A stretch of 44,521 nt of DNA from Chloroflexota bacterium (GCA_029559155.1 JAKQCM010000065.1:1-44521); one strand, 5' to 3'; positions 1 to 9,627 are shown, numbered from the stretch's first letter. A program made the numbers and translations. The notes: a model not told the origin generated them from the sequence alone.

Positions 1-20
1 AAGGTACAAGGAAAAATTAA

Positions 21-1376
21 ATGATGAGCCTGAGTAGAATACCAACCTACAACTTAAAAGTTGTCTTACAGGAAACAGACATTAAACCGGATACGCTGCG
101 CGCCTGGGAACGACGATATGGCCTCCCAGAACCAGAACGAACACAAGGTAAACATCGCCTTTATTCCGACTACGACATCGCAATCATCAAATGGTTAATC
201 TCGCGTCAACAGGAAGGCATGAGCATCAGTCGGGCTGTGAAGCTTTGGCGAAACCTGGAAGAAAACGGGCAAGATCCGCTGGCAAAGATGATGGACCAGC
301 CCCCACACGTCATTGAAAAAAACAATAGTACCACAGTACCAATGCGTGTCAACGGTATGCCCACAACAATGGATGATTTTCGGCAAAAATGGGTTACTGC
401 CTGCTTAAATTACGACGAAACTACGGCAGAAGTCGCATTAACCCAGGCTTTTGCACTGTATCCGCCTGATGTGGTCTGTCTGGAAGTGCTGCAAAAAGGA
501 TTGGTACACATTGGCGACCTTTGGTATCACAATCAGGCAACGGTGCAGCAGGAGCATTTTGCTTCGGCGCTGGCCATGCGGCGGCTCAACACGCTGGTAA
601 CGGCCGCGCCGCCGCCCAACCGCCCTGGTAAAATCATCGTTGCCTGCCCGGCCAACGAGCACCACATTTTTGCGCCCATGTTTCTGACCTTGACCTTGCG
701 TTATCGCGGCTGGGAAACCATTTACCTGGGGGCCAATGTGCCGCTGGAGTACCTGGAGAACACCATCACATCTACCCAACCTGATCTGATTGTGATGACA
801 GCGCAGCAATTGCACACGGCCGCTTCCTTATATGAGGTCGGCGAGTTTTTGCGCCAAAAAGGGATCAGCCTGGCTTTTGGCGGGCGCATCTTTAGCCTGA
901 CCCCGGCATTGAGAAATAGAATATCGGGCCATTTCCTGGGCGAAAAATTAGAAACGGCCGTGCAAGCCATCAGCGCCATATTGGACAAACGGCCGTTACC
1001 CCCCAACCCCAAACCCGTCAGCCCAGAATACCAGATTGCCCAGCGCCACTTCCGCGAAAGCCAGGCGGAAATAGAAGCCCGGGTGTGGCAATCGCTCAAA
1101 CGCGAGTCTTTCCGCTACGAACATATCACCAACGCCAACTTACATCTGGCCCGCGACATCAACGCCGCTCTCACGCTCGGCAGTGTCTCCTTCCTGGGTT
1201 CCGAAGTGGCCTGGACCGAAACGCTGCTCCTCAACTACGATATGCCAATCGAGTTATTGCACCGTTACCTTATCGCCTATCACAAGGCTGCCCAAGAAAT
1301 ATTGCAAGAACAAGGCGGCCCAATTATTGAATGGCTGGACTGCATTACCGAAAACAGCCAGACGCCATGCGCCTGA
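21..1376 (+). CDS. CarH-like MerR-family B12-dependent light-responsive regulator
   Basis: Predicted transcription factor of the CarH/LitR type, which uses adenosylcobalamin as a light sensor and represses carotenoid and photoprotection genes in the dark. Residues about 8-80 form a MerR winged helix (TLRAWERRYGLP, then RLYSDYDI). Residues about 115-195 form the four-helix B12-capping domain with the W-x9-EH motif (W168, E178, H179), and about 204-330 form the B12-binding Rossmann fold. E213-x-H215 matches the ExH form of the lower-ligand site in CarH (usually DxH in B12 enzymes). About 120 further C-terminal residues are not found in typical CarH proteins of about 300 residues. AAGGA lies a few bases upstream of the start; a second ATG follows at once. 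Photolyase and crtI lie downstream, the expected targets. The family call is firm; light response is inferred from the motif and the neighbours. Confidence 0.9.
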   Translation: MMSLSRIPTYNLKVVLQETDIKPDTLRAWERRYGLPEPERTQGKHRLYSDYDIAIIKWLISRQQEGMSISRAVKLWRNLEENGQDPLAKMMDQPPHVIEKNNSTTVPMRVNGMPTTMDDFRQKWVTACLNYDETTAEVALTQAFALYPPDVVCLEVLQKGLVHIGDLWYHNQATVQQEHFASALAMRRLNTLVTAAPPPNRPGKIIVACPANEHHIFAPMFLTLTLRYRGWETIYLGANVPLEYLENTITSTQPDLIVMTAQQLHTAASLYEVGEFLRQKGISLAFGGRIFSLTPALRNRISGHFLGEKLETAVQAISAILDKRPLPPNPKPVSPEYQIAQRHFRESQAEIEARVWQSLKRESFRYEHITNANLHLARDINAALTLGSVSFLGSEVAWTETLLLNYDMPIELLHRYLIAYHKAAQEILQEQGGPIIEWLDCITENSQTPCA

Positions 1377-1462
1377 AATCGGGATAGACCCATTTTGATC
1401 ATGCGCCTCATCTATGAATCGGAGCCTTCCTCACCTCTCGCTTTGAGTTAATCGGAACACTT

Positions 1463-2881
1463 ATGAAAACTGCTGTTTGGTGGATTCGGCGCGATTTGCG
1501 CCTGAGTGATAACGACGCCCTGACGGCCGCAATCCAGAACGCGGACCAGGTCATTCCGCTGTTCATCATCGACCCGACGCTGGCAAATACCAGCTATGCC
1601 GGTGAAAAACGGTTGGCCTTTCTATGGGACGGTCTAAGAAGCCTGGATGATGCGCTGCGCCGCCGGGGAAGCTATTTGGTCGTGCGGCAGGGCCGCCCAT
1701 CGCAAGAGTTGGCGGCGCTATTGGCCGAAACCGGCGCCACGGCCGTTTACGCCCAGGAAGAGTATTCGCCCTATGCCCAACGACGCGACCGGGCCATCGC
1801 CGCCGAGCGCCCGCTGCACCTGACGCCCGGTCTGACCATTCAGCCCCCTACGGCCGTTCTCAAAACCAACGGCCAACCCTACACCGTTTTCACCCCATTC
1901 AGCAACGTCTGGCGCGCACGGCCGTTCCCCCGCCCATCAGACATTTTGCCCGCGCCCGACCACATTCCCACGCCTGCCGCCATTCCCAGTTTGCCGCTGC
2001 CTACCGAGCCAACCTTGCCTGCCGCTGTCCCCTTCCCCGCCGGGGAAGCCGAAGCGCAGCGGCGGCTGCAGCGCTTTTGCCGCCCGGACGATGGCCCCAT
2101 CTTCGGCTACGCCGAACAACGCAACCGCATGGACCTGGATGGCACGTCGCAGCTTTCGCCCTATTTGCGTTTTGGCATGGTGTCGGCCCGGCAAACGGCC
2201 GTCGCCGCGCAGGCCGCCCATGAAACCGCCACCGCCGACGGCCGTTCTGGCACCGCCGCCTGGCTCAACGAACTGATCTGGCGCGAATTTTACATCCACA
2301 TTTTGTACCATTTTCCGCACGTTCTCAGCGGCAACTTCAACCCGGCCTACAACGCCATGCAGTGGCAAAACGACAAAACCCAATTCGCCGCCTGGCAAAA
2401 CGGCCGTACCGGCTTCCCCGTCATCGACGCCGCCATGCGCCAACTGCAAACCACCGGCTGGATGCACAACCGTGCCCGCATGATCGTCGCCTCCTTTCTG
2501 GTCAAGGATCTGCTCATCGACTGGCGCTGGGGCGAGCGGCACTTTATGCAGCATCTGGTCGATGGCGATCCGGCGGCCAACAACGGCGGCTGGCAATGGT
2601 CGGCCGGCACAGGCACAGACGCCGCGCCCTATTTCCGCATTTTTAACCCCACTACCCAAAGCCAAAAATTTGATCCGGACGGCCGTTACATTCGCCAATG
2701 GGCGCCAGAGCTAACGGCCGTGCCCAACACCTACATCCACGAACCGGCCAAAATGCCCCTGTCGGAGCAAAAACGAGTCGGCGTTATCATCGGCCAGGAT
2801 TACCCGGCCCCTATCATCAATCGTCAAGACACGCGCCAACACACCCTGGCTGCTTACAAACTGGCGCGTGAATCGGTATAA
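1463..2881 (+). CDS. phr: Deoxyribodipyrimidine photolyase (class I CPD type)
   Basis: Flavoprotein that repairs UV-induced cyclobutane pyrimidine dimers using blue light. The 472-residue length is normal for class I photolyases. The N-terminal alpha/beta antenna domain begins with [15 protein letters not shown]. The C-terminal FAD domain carries WREFYIHIL, then [16 protein letters not shown], then [20 protein letters not shown], the block with the FAD- and dimer-contacting residues and part of the tryptophan electron-transfer chain. The start follows the CarH-like gene by 86 bp with only a weak Shine-Dalgarno. Position between a B12 photoreceptor and crtI suggests light-induced co-regulation. 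A cryptochrome-like role cannot be excluded, but the conserved core favours repair. The gene is unusually dense in the ACGGCCGT octamer (eight copies). Confidence 0.95.
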   Translation: MKTAVWWIRRDLRLSDNDALTAAIQNADQVIPLFIIDPTLANTSYAGEKRLAFLWDGLRSLDDALRRRGSYLVVRQGRPSQELAALLAETGATAVYAQEEYSPYAQRRDRAIAAERPLHLTPGLTIQPPTAVLKTNGQPYTVFTPFSNVWRARPFPRPSDILPAPDHIPTPAAIPSLPLPTEPTLPAAVPFPAGEAEAQRRLQRFCRPDDGPIFGYAEQRNRMDLDGTSQLSPYLRFGMVSARQTAVAAQAAHETATADGRSGTAAWLNELIWREFYIHILYHFPHVLSGNFNPAYNAMQWQNDKTQFAAWQNGRTGFPVIDAAMRQLQTTGWMHNRARMIVASFLVKDLLIDWRWGERHFMQHLVDGDPAANNGGWQWSAGTGTDAAPYFRIFNPTTQSQKFDPDGRYIRQWAPELTAVPNTYIHEPAKMPLSEQKRVGVIIGQDYPAPIINRQDTRQHTLAAYKLARESV

Positions 2882-2924
2882 TTTTCATAACCCAAAGGGT
2901 TTGATCTTCATTAAGGGAGTTAAC

Positions 2925-4460
2925 ATGTCACAAAAAGTAATCATCATCGGTAGTGGTTTTGGCGCATTAGGCGCAGCGGCGCGATTGGCCGCCCGCGGCT
3001 ATGACGTTGAAATCTTTGAAAAATTAGACAAAATCGGCGGCCGCGCCTACGTATTCGAGAAAAACGGCTTCAAATTCGACGGCGGCCCCACCGTTATCAC
3101 CGCGCCGTTTATGTTCGACGATATTTTCGCTCTGGCCGGCCGCCGCCGCGAAGATTATGTCGACTTTGTTCAGCTCGACCCATTCTATCGCATCTTTAAC
3201 CACGAAGGGCGTTCCTTCGACTACAACGACGACCCTGACTTTATCTCCAGCGAAATCGCCAAATGGAATCCCGCCGATGTGGCCGGCTACCATCGCTTTA
3301 TGTCTACCACCAAGGCCATCTTCGAGAAAGGCTTTGTGCAGTTAGCCGACAAACCTTTCCTGACCATCGGCGACATGATGCGCGTCGCTCCGGACCTCAT
3401 CAAGCTGCAATCGCATAAATCGGTCTACCAATACGCATCCAGCTTTGTGGAAAACGATTTTCTACGCCGCGTTTTCTCCTTCCACCCACTGCTGATTGGC
3501 GGCAACCCATTTGACTCGTCGTCGATCTACGCCATGATCCATTACCTGGAACGGGAATGGGGCATCCATTATGCGAAGGGCGGCACGGGTGCGCTGGTAG
3601 CGGCGATGGCCAGATTGATTGAAGAGTTAGGCGGCCAGTTCCACCTGAATGCTGAGGTAGAGGAGATATTGGTAAACGGCCGTACCGCCACCGGCATCCG
3701 TCTGGCCGACGGAACCATCCACAAAGCCGATCACGTCATCTCCAATGCCGACGTGGCCTGGACCTACCTGAACATGATCCCCGCCAAAGCACGCGGCCTG
3801 CGCAACTCCGACACACGCTACAAGAAGCTCACCAAATACAGCATGTCCTTGTTTGTCATCTACTTTGGCACTAAAAAACGGTACACAGACACCAATCTGG
3901 CCCACCACAACATCATCCTCAGCGAGCGCTACAAAGGGCTGCTGTCGGACATCTTCCAAAAGAAGGTTTTGTCGGAAGATTTCTCACTCTATCTGCACAT
4001 GCCCACCCTCACCGACCCCAGCATCGCCCCTGCCGGACACGAAGGCTTCTACGTCCTGTCGCCGGTTCCGCACCTGGGCGCAGATATCGACTGGACCAAA
4101 ACGGCCGTGCCCTACCGCAACGCCATCATGCAATTCCTGGAAGACAACTACCTGCCCGACCTCCAGGCCAACATCGTGGCCGAAACCCACATCGACCCAC
4201 TGCACTTCCAGGGCCGACTCAACTCCTACATGGGGTCCGCCTTCTCCGTGCAGCCGGTTCTCACCCAGTCCGCCTGGTTCCGGCCGCACAACCGTTCCGA
4301 AGATTTTGACAACCTCTATTTCGTGGGCGCAGGCACACATCCCGGCGCGGGCTTGCCAGGTGTGCTCTCTTCATCTAAGATCGCCGAAGATTTAATCGTC
4401 AGCAGTTCGCCGCTGCCGGCAAACTATCGTCGTCCACAACAAGAACTTGTAAAGGGGTAA
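2925..4460 (+). CDS. crtI: CrtI-family phytoene desaturase / carotenoid oxidoreductase
   Basis: FAD-dependent carotenoid desaturase of the CrtI family, 511 residues. The N-terminal dinucleotide fold reads [21 protein letters not shown] followed by an acidic strand end and [18 protein letters not shown] is the usual CrtI segment. The C-terminal family signature is seen as [18 protein letters not shown] near residues 465-485. An earlier in-frame ATG at 2868 lies inside the photolyase gene; the start at 2925 is chosen because AAGGGAG precedes it at good spacing and the protein then begins at the nucleotide-binding strand. Whether it desaturates phytoene or acts later (CrtD or CrtO-like steps) cannot be told from sequence alone. 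The following P450 and glycosyltransferase imply a hydroxylated, glycosylated carotenoid. Confidence 0.92.
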   Translation: MSQKVIIIGSGFGALGAAARLAARGYDVEIFEKLDKIGGRAYVFEKNGFKFDGGPTVITAPFMFDDIFALAGRRREDYVDFVQLDPFYRIFNHEGRSFDYNDDPDFISSEIAKWNPADVAGYHRFMSTTKAIFEKGFVQLADKPFLTIGDMMRVAPDLIKLQSHKSVYQYASSFVENDFLRRVFSFHPLLIGGNPFDSSSIYAMIHYLEREWGIHYAKGGTGALVAAMARLIEELGGQFHLNAEVEEILVNGRTATGIRLADGTIHKADHVISNADVAWTYLNMIPAKARGLRNSDTRYKKLTKYSMSLFVIYFGTKKRYTDTNLAHHNIILSERYKGLLSDIFQKKVLSEDFSLYLHMPTLTDPSIAPAGHEGFYVLSPVPHLGADIDWTKTAVPYRNAIMQFLEDNYLPDLQANIVAETHIDPLHFQGRLNSYMGSAFSVQPVLTQSAWFRPHNRSEDFDNLYFVGAGTHPGAGLPGVLSSSKIAEDLIVSSSPLPANYRRPQQELVKG

Positions 4461-4485
4461 GACCCCATTCAGGTGGTAATTCAAA

Positions 4486-4549
4486 GATTGGAGATTAGAG
4501 ATTGGAGCCTCTCCAATTTCCAATCTCTGATTTCCAATCTGCTAATCAC
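4486..4549. repeat. Heptad-periodic inverted repeat, copy 1 (GATTGGA type)
   Basis: Between crtI and the P450 gene. The left arm is three tandem 7-mers (GATTGGA, GATTAGA, GATTGGA at 4486-4506), a GCC spacer follows, and the right arm is tandem 7-mers of roughly the complementary type (TCTCCAA, TTTCCAA and relatives, 4510-4544). It can fold into an imperfect hairpin. Both arms keep a strict 7-bp register. Related copies lie at 15130, 32654 and, with other units, at 9564, 38675 and 42725. Confidence 0.8.
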
Positions 4550-4627
4550 AAAGTTTTTGTTTTACAAGGTCTAATCAAAATCGATGAGGGGATGCCGGTA
4601 ACCAAATGACAACGAGGAAGGTTACCC

Positions 4628-6001
4628 ATGTCAGAAGAAGAGTCACCCTGCCCGCATAGCCGCCCGCTGCCCATAGCCGATGGTGAAACGGGAGCCAAAA
4701 TTCTTAAAGGTTTATCACGCGATCGGTCATTGTTAACCGCCCTGTCGCTCATGCGCGAGCACGTCGGGCCGGTTTTTCAGATAACCCTGCCGGTTTTCCG
4801 TCCGGCCGTGTTTGTGGGGCCAGACACAAACCGCGAAATCCTGGTTACCCAACGCAGCCAATTTATCTGGCGCAAAGAAAGCGATCCGGTTGCTAAACTG
4901 CTGCGGCGCGGCATTTTAGTGGTTGATGGCTCAGAGCACGACGATTTACGAGCCATCATGGACCCGCCGCTGCACCGCCGCCATGTTGTCAACCATTTGG
5001 ACGCTTTTTGGAAATACACCAATGCAGTGATCGACGGTTGGGAAAACGGCCGTTCCGTCGACATGCTCGTGGAAATGCGCAAAATAGCCCTGCTCATCCT
5101 CATGGGGACCATGTTCAAAGTGGACTTCACGCCCGATCTGGACCGCTTATGGCGGCCCATCCTCAAAGCCATCAGCTACATTTCGCCGGGCATATGGATC
5201 ATTTTCCCCAACCTGCCCCGCCCGCAATATCAACGAGCCATCCAGGAAATCGACGACTACCTCTTCGGCGTTATCGCCCAGCGGCGCGCCGCCCTGGCCG
5301 ATGGCACCGCAGCCGTCGATCCCGGCGACCTGCTGGGCGAATTGATCCGTGCCGGATTGGATGACGGCCGTATCCGCGACCAGATGCTAACCATGCTCAT
5401 CGCCGGCCACGATACCAGCACCGCGCTGTTATCCTGGGTCTGGTATCTGCTGGGCAGCCACCCGGAAGCCATGGCCCAGGCCAAAGCAGAGGTAACGGCC
5501 GTAATCGGCCAGGCCCACCAGCCGCCCACACTGGAACAAGTCAACCAGTTGTCTTACCTGGACATCGTCATCAAAGAAGCGCTGCGCTTATATCCGCCCA
5601 TCCATGTGGGCAACCGCCACGCCGGCGGCGACATCACCGTCAACGGCTACAAAGTCCCAGAGGATACCCGCGTCATGTACTCCATCTACCTGGCGCACCG
5701 CGACGAGCGGTACTGGGAAAATCCGGCCGAATTTTGCCCCGAACGCTTCGATCACAGCCAGACGGAACAGGGGAAACGGCCGTCACTCACCTATGTCCCC
5801 TTTGGCGGCGGCCCACGCAACTGCATCGGCGCCGCCTTTGCCCAGGTAGAAAGCAAAATTGTCCTGGCGCGCATCTTGCAGCGTTTTAACCTGACTCTGC
5901 TCAATGCCGACAAAATCAAACCTTACATGGGCGCCACCCTGGAACCAAGACCCGGTGTCCTCATGCAGATTGCCTTTGCAGAGGCCCGCCATGCTGGATA
6001 A
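4628..6001 (+). CDS. Cytochrome P450, probable carotenoid hydroxylase
   Basis: Heme-thiolate monooxygenase, 457 residues. The I-helix oxygen-activation motif is AGHDT (259-263), the K-helix ExxR is E317-A-L-R320, and the heme loop is FGGGPRNCIG with the axial cysteine C399. There is no N-terminal membrane anchor, so it is a soluble bacterial P450 needing separate redox partners, none of which is encoded here. AGGAAGG sits before the ATG. Location between crtI and a GT2 glycosyltransferase suggests ring or end-group hydroxylation of a carotenoid, as the CYP175 family does in Thermus; the substrate is inference. The reading frame ends 11 bp inside the next gene, pointing to translational coupling. 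Confidence 0.92.
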   Translation: MSEEESPCPHSRPLPIADGETGAKILKGLSRDRSLLTALSLMREHVGPVFQITLPVFRPAVFVGPDTNREILVTQRSQFIWRKESDPVAKLLRRGILVVDGSEHDDLRAIMDPPLHRRHVVNHLDAFWKYTNAVIDGWENGRSVDMLVEMRKIALLILMGTMFKVDFTPDLDRLWRPILKAISYISPGIWIIFPNLPRPQYQRAIQEIDDYLFGVIAQRRAALADGTAAVDPGDLLGELIRAGLDDGRIRDQMLTMLIAGHDTSTALLSWVWYLLGSHPEAMAQAKAEVTAVIGQAHQPPTLEQVNQLSYLDIVIKEALRLYPPIHVGNRHAGGDITVNGYKVPEDTRVMYSIYLAHRDERYWENPAEFCPERFDHSQTEQGKRPSLTYVPFGGGPRNCIGAAFAQVESKIVLARILQRFNLTLLNADKIKPYMGATLEPRPGVLMQIAFAEARHAG

Positions 6002-7082
6002 CTTCTTCTCCAAATGGCAGCGGACGATTTACCTCTCGCTGCTGGCTCCGGCGCTGGCTTACCGCGCCAACCGCGCCTACCAATCGCTGCCCGAACTGCT
6101 CCAGACGCCCGTCCACCGGACGCTGCCGTCCTTGTCCATCATCATTCCGGCGCGCAATGAGGCGTATAATCTACAGGCGCTGCTCCCATCGCTCCGGGCA
6201 GCCCATTACCCCGGCGAGCTGGAAATCATCGTCGTTGACGACAATTCCGAAGACGAAACGGCGGCCATTGCCCGCGCCCACGGCGTGCGGCTGATCAGCT
6301 TGCGCGACCTGCCGCCGGATTGGCTGGGCAAGCCCAACGCCCTGTGTCACGGGGCAGCGGCCGCACACGGCGAATGGCTGCTCTTCACCGACGCCGACAC
6401 CATCCACACACCAGACAGCCCGGCGCAGGCGGTGCAGTACGCCATCGACCATCAATTGGACGGTCTGAGTTTGTTCCTCACGCAGCAGTGCCGGGGAATG
6501 GTAGACCGGCTGGCGCTGACGGCCGCGTTTGCGGGCATGTTTGTCGCCTGGCAGCGCACGTCGGCGCATCTGAATGGGCAGTATATTTTGCTGCGGCGGC
6601 AGGTGTATGACGAGATTGGCGGCTTTACGGCCGTGCGCCATGAAGCCCTGGAAGACGTCGCCCTGGGCCTCCACCTGCGCCAAAAAGGGTACCGGGTGCA
6701 GTTGATGCGCGGCGAAGGAGCCGCGCAAGTGCGCATGTATCGCAACACCACCCAAATCTGGCACGGCATGAACCGCCTGGGGTCACAGTCACTTCGTTTT
6801 TCCGGGGCGAAATCACTCCTGACCATCTTTTTTATTACCATTGCCATGAACCCGCTGCTGGTTTTTCTGGCGGTTGTGTCTGGCCGGGTGCGCCGCCGCT
6901 GGCTGCCGCTGACATGGGGCGCAGTGGCCATTGCCTTTTGGCCCTGGGCGCGGCGTTATGGGCCAGCATGGCAGGCCATTTTGTCCCCTTTTGGCGCGTT
7001 GATTATTCAGGCGGCCGGCGCATGGGGGCTGGTTCGTCGTTTTACCGGGCGGGGCATACCCTGGAAAGGACGCATCGTATGA
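5991..7082 (+). CDS. Membrane-associated family 2 glycosyltransferase (carotenoid glycosyltransferase-like)
   Basis: GT-A fold glycosyltransferase of 363 residues. It has a hydrophobic N-terminus, LSIIIPARNEAYNL at the start of the nucleotide-sugar domain, VVDDNSEDE, a DAD metal-binding motif (FTDADT) and an EALEDVALG acceptor-side motif. Two or three hydrophobic helices lie near the C-terminus. The layout resembles CrtQ/CruC-like enzymes that glycosylate hydroxylated carotenoids. I place the start at 5991, 11 bp inside the P450 gene; an upstream in-frame start at 5904 would lie well within the P450 coding sequence. It ends in an ATGA overlap with the hydrolase gene. Context (desaturase, hydroxylase, glycosyltransferase) supports a carotenoid glycoside product, but a lipid acceptor is possible. 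Confidence 0.85.
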   Translation: MLDNFFSKWQRTIYLSLLAPALAYRANRAYQSLPELLQTPVHRTLPSLSIIIPARNEAYNLQALLPSLRAAHYPGELEIIVVDDNSEDETAAIARAHGVRLISLRDLPPDWLGKPNALCHGAAAAHGEWLLFTDADTIHTPDSPAQAVQYAIDHQLDGLSLFLTQQCRGMVDRLALTAAFAGMFVAWQRTSAHLNGQYILLRRQVYDEIGGFTAVRHEALEDVALGLHLRQKGYRVQLMRGEGAAQVRMYRNTTQIWHGMNRLGSQSLRFSGAKSLLTIFFITIAMNPLLVFLAVVSGRVRRRWLPLTWGAVAIAFWPWARRYGPAWQAILSPFGALIIQAAGAWGLVRRFTGRGIPWKGRIV

Positions 7083-7918
7083 CAGAGATCTCTTTTTTTC
7101 GCGAGGAAATTTACCAGCCGTTTTACTGGCAGGGCGGCCGTCAGGCGGCCCTGTTGGTGCATGGCTTCCCCGGCACACCGGCAGAGGTACGGCCGTTAGC
7201 CGAAGCGCTCTTTGCCCAGGGTTGGACGGTGCAGGCGCCGCTGCTGCCCGGTTTTGGCACGCAAATCGACAAATTGTTCGATCAGACCAGGGAAAATTGG
7301 CTAACGGCCGTGTCCGAAGCCCATGCCACTCTGCGCACCAACCACGATGCCGTGCTGCTGGTTGGTTACTCGATGGGCGGCGCGATAGCCCTGAACGTGG
7401 CGGCGCAGCAGCCGCCAGACCGGCTGGTCCTGCTGGCCCCTTTCTGGCGCATCGGAACCGAAGTGCATCAGGCCATCTGGCAAGGCGTCAAACGCTTCAT
7501 CCCCGAATTTCAGTTGTTTAAACGCGTCGACTTCACCGATCCGCGGATGCAAAAAGCGTTCAGCACGGTGTTTCCCAATATCGATCTGGAGGATTCGGAG
7601 ATTCAGACCTTCTTGCAAGAGATGCGGGTTCCGGCGCGATTGGTCGACGAGGTGCTGGCCCTGGGGCTGGCGGCCAAAGAAGCGGCCGGGCAGATTCACA
7701 CCCCCACACTGGTCATCCAGGGCAGCATCGACCAGACCATTCCGCCCAAAGCGACGCACCTGCTGCTGCGGGAGCTGGCCGGGCAGGCGCGGTATGTAGA
7801 GGTTGCCACCGGGCACGCGCTGACGGATGTAGAAACGGCCGTCTGGCCACAAATCAAACGCGCCCTTCTGGATTTTGCCAAACCCTTGCAAGCAGACACG
7901 CCCACCTGGAATCCCTAG
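7079..7918 (+). CDS. Alpha/beta hydrolase (carboxylesterase-like)
   Basis: Serine hydrolase of 279 residues. LLVHGFPGTP gives the oxyanion-hole segment, GYSMGG the nucleophile elbow, GSIDQTIPP the acid strand with the catalytic Asp, and ATGHALTD the catalytic His. Size and motifs fit the Est30-type carboxylesterase/thioesterase group. The start codon overlaps the glycosyltransferase stop (ATGA, 7079-7082); a longer frame from 6914 would run inside that gene. In this operon it could remove or transfer an acyl group on a carotenoid glycoside, but nothing in the sequence fixes the substrate. Confidence 0.85.
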   Translation: MTEISFFREEIYQPFYWQGGRQAALLVHGFPGTPAEVRPLAEALFAQGWTVQAPLLPGFGTQIDKLFDQTRENWLTAVSEAHATLRTNHDAVLLVGYSMGGAIALNVAAQQPPDRLVLLAPFWRIGTEVHQAIWQGVKRFIPEFQLFKRVDFTDPRMQKAFSTVFPNIDLEDSEIQTFLQEMRVPARLVDEVLALGLAAKEAAGQIHTPTLVIQGSIDQTIPPKATHLLLRELAGQARYVEVATGHALTDVETAVWPQIKRALLDFAKPLQADTPTWNP

Positions 7919-8036
7919 TCGGTAAACCGCAGCCCGCCATCCGAAAGACCTGGGCCAAATGCGCCGGATAACGGTAAACAGTCTTCAAGTTACACATTCC
8001 AGGCTGTAAAACGTGCAGACAAGCGGCCAACTCTTG

Positions 8037-8045
8037 TGCTAGAAT
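8037..8045 (+). promoter_or_regulatory. Extended -10 promoter for the MFS transporter gene
   Basis: TG-C-TAGAAT fits an extended -10 element about 57 bp before the chosen GTG start. No clear -35 hexamer is visible at 16-18 bp. Confidence 0.45.
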
Positions 8046-8101
8046 TAAACTCAAAGTGTATTCGGGGTTATTATTTGCCTTTGGCAATCAGGGAGGGTTC
8101 C

Positions 8102-9514
8102 GTGTCGAAACAAATTCCCCGTTGGCAGCTTATCCTCTATTCCTCTGGGTCATTGGCTACGGCCGTTTCCTATCAAGCATTTTCCACCTACGTTCAATTC
8201 CTCTACATCGACGTGTATGGCCTGCGCGCCGCATGGGTTGGGCTGATCTGGTCCATTTACGGCTTGTGGAACGCCGTCAACGATCCCCTGGCCGGTTTCC
8301 TGTCTGACCGCACCCACACCCGTTGGGGACGGCGCATTCCGTGGATTGCCGGGTCATTCATCCCCCTCAGCCTCACCTTCTACTTGCTCTTTGTGCCGCC
8401 GGCTGGGTTAGTTGCCCAGCCGGATTTGTCTCTGCTGTTTTATTTCCTCTTCTTCGTCCTGGCCTTCGATCTGCTGTGGACCATCGCCGTGATGAACTGG
8501 ACGGCGCTGTTCCCGGAGATGGTTCCGGACGAGAAACAGCGGGCCAACGTTTCCGCCTGGCGGCAGATTTTTTCGGTGGTTGGCTTGCTGGTGGGCGTGG
8601 CGTTGCCGCCCATTCTGGCCGGGGAAGATTGGAGCGGGGTGCGGATGGTGGCCGGGCTGGTGGCGGTGGTAACGGCCGTGTTCTTTGCCCTATCGCTTGT
8701 CGGCAGCCGCGAACGGCCGGAATTTGCCGAAGACGAACCGCTGCCTTTAATTGATTCGCTGCGCGTTACCATGACCAATCGCAACTTCCTGGCCTTTTTA
8801 GGGACCAATTTGATGGTCCAATTTGTGTTTTTGGCCCTTACGTCCACCGCGCCGTTTTACACCAAATACGCCCTACGGCTGCAAACCAACCTGACAGTAG
8901 GCGGCGTCACGCTGGATGTAGCCACGCAAAACTCCGTTTTTTTGGCCTCGGCCTTCCTCATGGCTCTGATCGCCATGCCGGTGTGGACCAAAATCACGCA
9001 AAAGCGCGGCGCATGGCAAACCCTGCGCCTGTGCTGCCTGACATCGGCAGCTATTTTGCTCACGTTTTTCCTGGCGAATGATTTTTATACTGGCGTGCTG
9101 GCGATCATGTTGTTTGGAACCAGCCTGGCCGGGCTGCTCATGCTCACCGATTTGCTCATCGCCGACCTGGTGGATGCCGACGAACTGGTGACGGGAACGC
9201 GGCGTGAAGGGCTGTATTTCGGCATGAACGGCTTCATCATCCGTTTTGCCTTCACCATTCAGGGCATCATCACCGGCACGGTGCTGACGCTGAGCCGCTA
9301 TGTCCAACCGACGGCCGGCGTGTTGTATCCGGAACAGCCGGGCACGGCCGTTTTCGGCTTTCGCCTGATGATCGCCGGCATTCCCGCCCTGGCGTTGGTG
9401 GCTGGTTATTTTATTTTGGGCAAATACTCGCTGCACGGAGAAAAATTGGTAGCCATGCGCACGGCCGTGTCCGCCCTCCACGCCCAAAAACAAGCCCAAC
9501 TCTCGGCCGATTAA
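8102..9514 (+). CDS. MFS transporter, GPH (glycoside/pentoside/hexuronide:cation symporter) family
   Basis: Polytopic membrane protein of 470 residues with about 12 hydrophobic segments. The loop after the second helix, SDRTHTRWGRRIPW, is the characteristic GPH/MFS_2 form of MFS motif A. Members import sugars or sugar conjugates with sodium or protons, and some family members move lipids. I chose the GTG at 8102 because GGGAGG lies five bases upstream and the first helix then follows the usual short basic N-terminus; an ATG at 8036 would overlap the -10 element. The gene stands alone after the carotenoid block and is convergent with the OsmC gene; substrate unknown. Confidence 0.88.
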   Translation: MSKQIPRWQLILYSSGSLATAVSYQAFSTYVQFLYIDVYGLRAAWVGLIWSIYGLWNAVNDPLAGFLSDRTHTRWGRRIPWIAGSFIPLSLTFYLLFVPPAGLVAQPDLSLLFYFLFFVLAFDLLWTIAVMNWTALFPEMVPDEKQRANVSAWRQIFSVVGLLVGVALPPILAGEDWSGVRMVAGLVAVVTAVFFALSLVGSRERPEFAEDEPLPLIDSLRVTMTNRNFLAFLGTNLMVQFVFLALTSTAPFYTKYALRLQTNLTVGGVTLDVATQNSVFLASAFLMALIAMPVWTKITQKRGAWQTLRLCCLTSAAILLTFFLANDFYTGVLAIMLFGTSLAGLLMLTDLLIADLVDADELVTGTRREGLYFGMNGFIIRFAFTIQGIITGTVLTLSRYVQPTAGVLYPEQPGTAVFGFRLMIAGIPALALVAGYFILGKYSLHGEKLVAMRTAVSALHAQKQAQLSAD

Positions 9515-9520
9515 ACGCAA

Positions 9521-9554
9521 AAGCCTTCGGCGCCTAAGTAAGCACCGAAGGCTT
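9521..9554. terminator. Stem-loop after the MFS gene
   Basis: AAGCCTTCGGCGC pairs with GCACCGAAGGCTT (13 bp, one mismatch) around an 8-nt loop just after the MFS stop. No clear T-run follows, so it is a possible terminator or RNA 3' end stabiliser in a convergent gap. Confidence 0.5.
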
Positions 9555-9563
9555 CGATCTGAA

Positions 9564-9627
9564 TCGTGATGCGTGATGCGTGATTTTTCTCACGCATCAC
9601 GCATCACGCATTGTGCCTCACGCCTCA
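9564..9627. repeat. Heptad-periodic inverted repeat, copy 2 (GCGTGAT type)
   Basis: Left arm 9564-9584 is three tandem GCGTGAT-like 7-mers; after a TTTTCTC-like loop the right arm repeats the complement (ATCACGC) in the same 7-bp register, decaying into CCTCACG-like units. It forms a near-perfect hairpin of about 20 bp between convergent genes. Confidence 0.8.

Noticed and set aside
1-20. GTACAAG near the left edge as a CarH operator half-site
   Set aside because: Only a single short match at the window edge; no paired site visible.
1937-2698. 253-codon frame antisense to photolyase
   Set aside because: Gly/Val-rich shadow frame; the photolyase motifs on the other strand explain the conservation.
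9564-9627. Tandem short repeats suggesting a CRISPR array
   Set aside because: Units are 7 bp with no spacers, and no cas gene is present.
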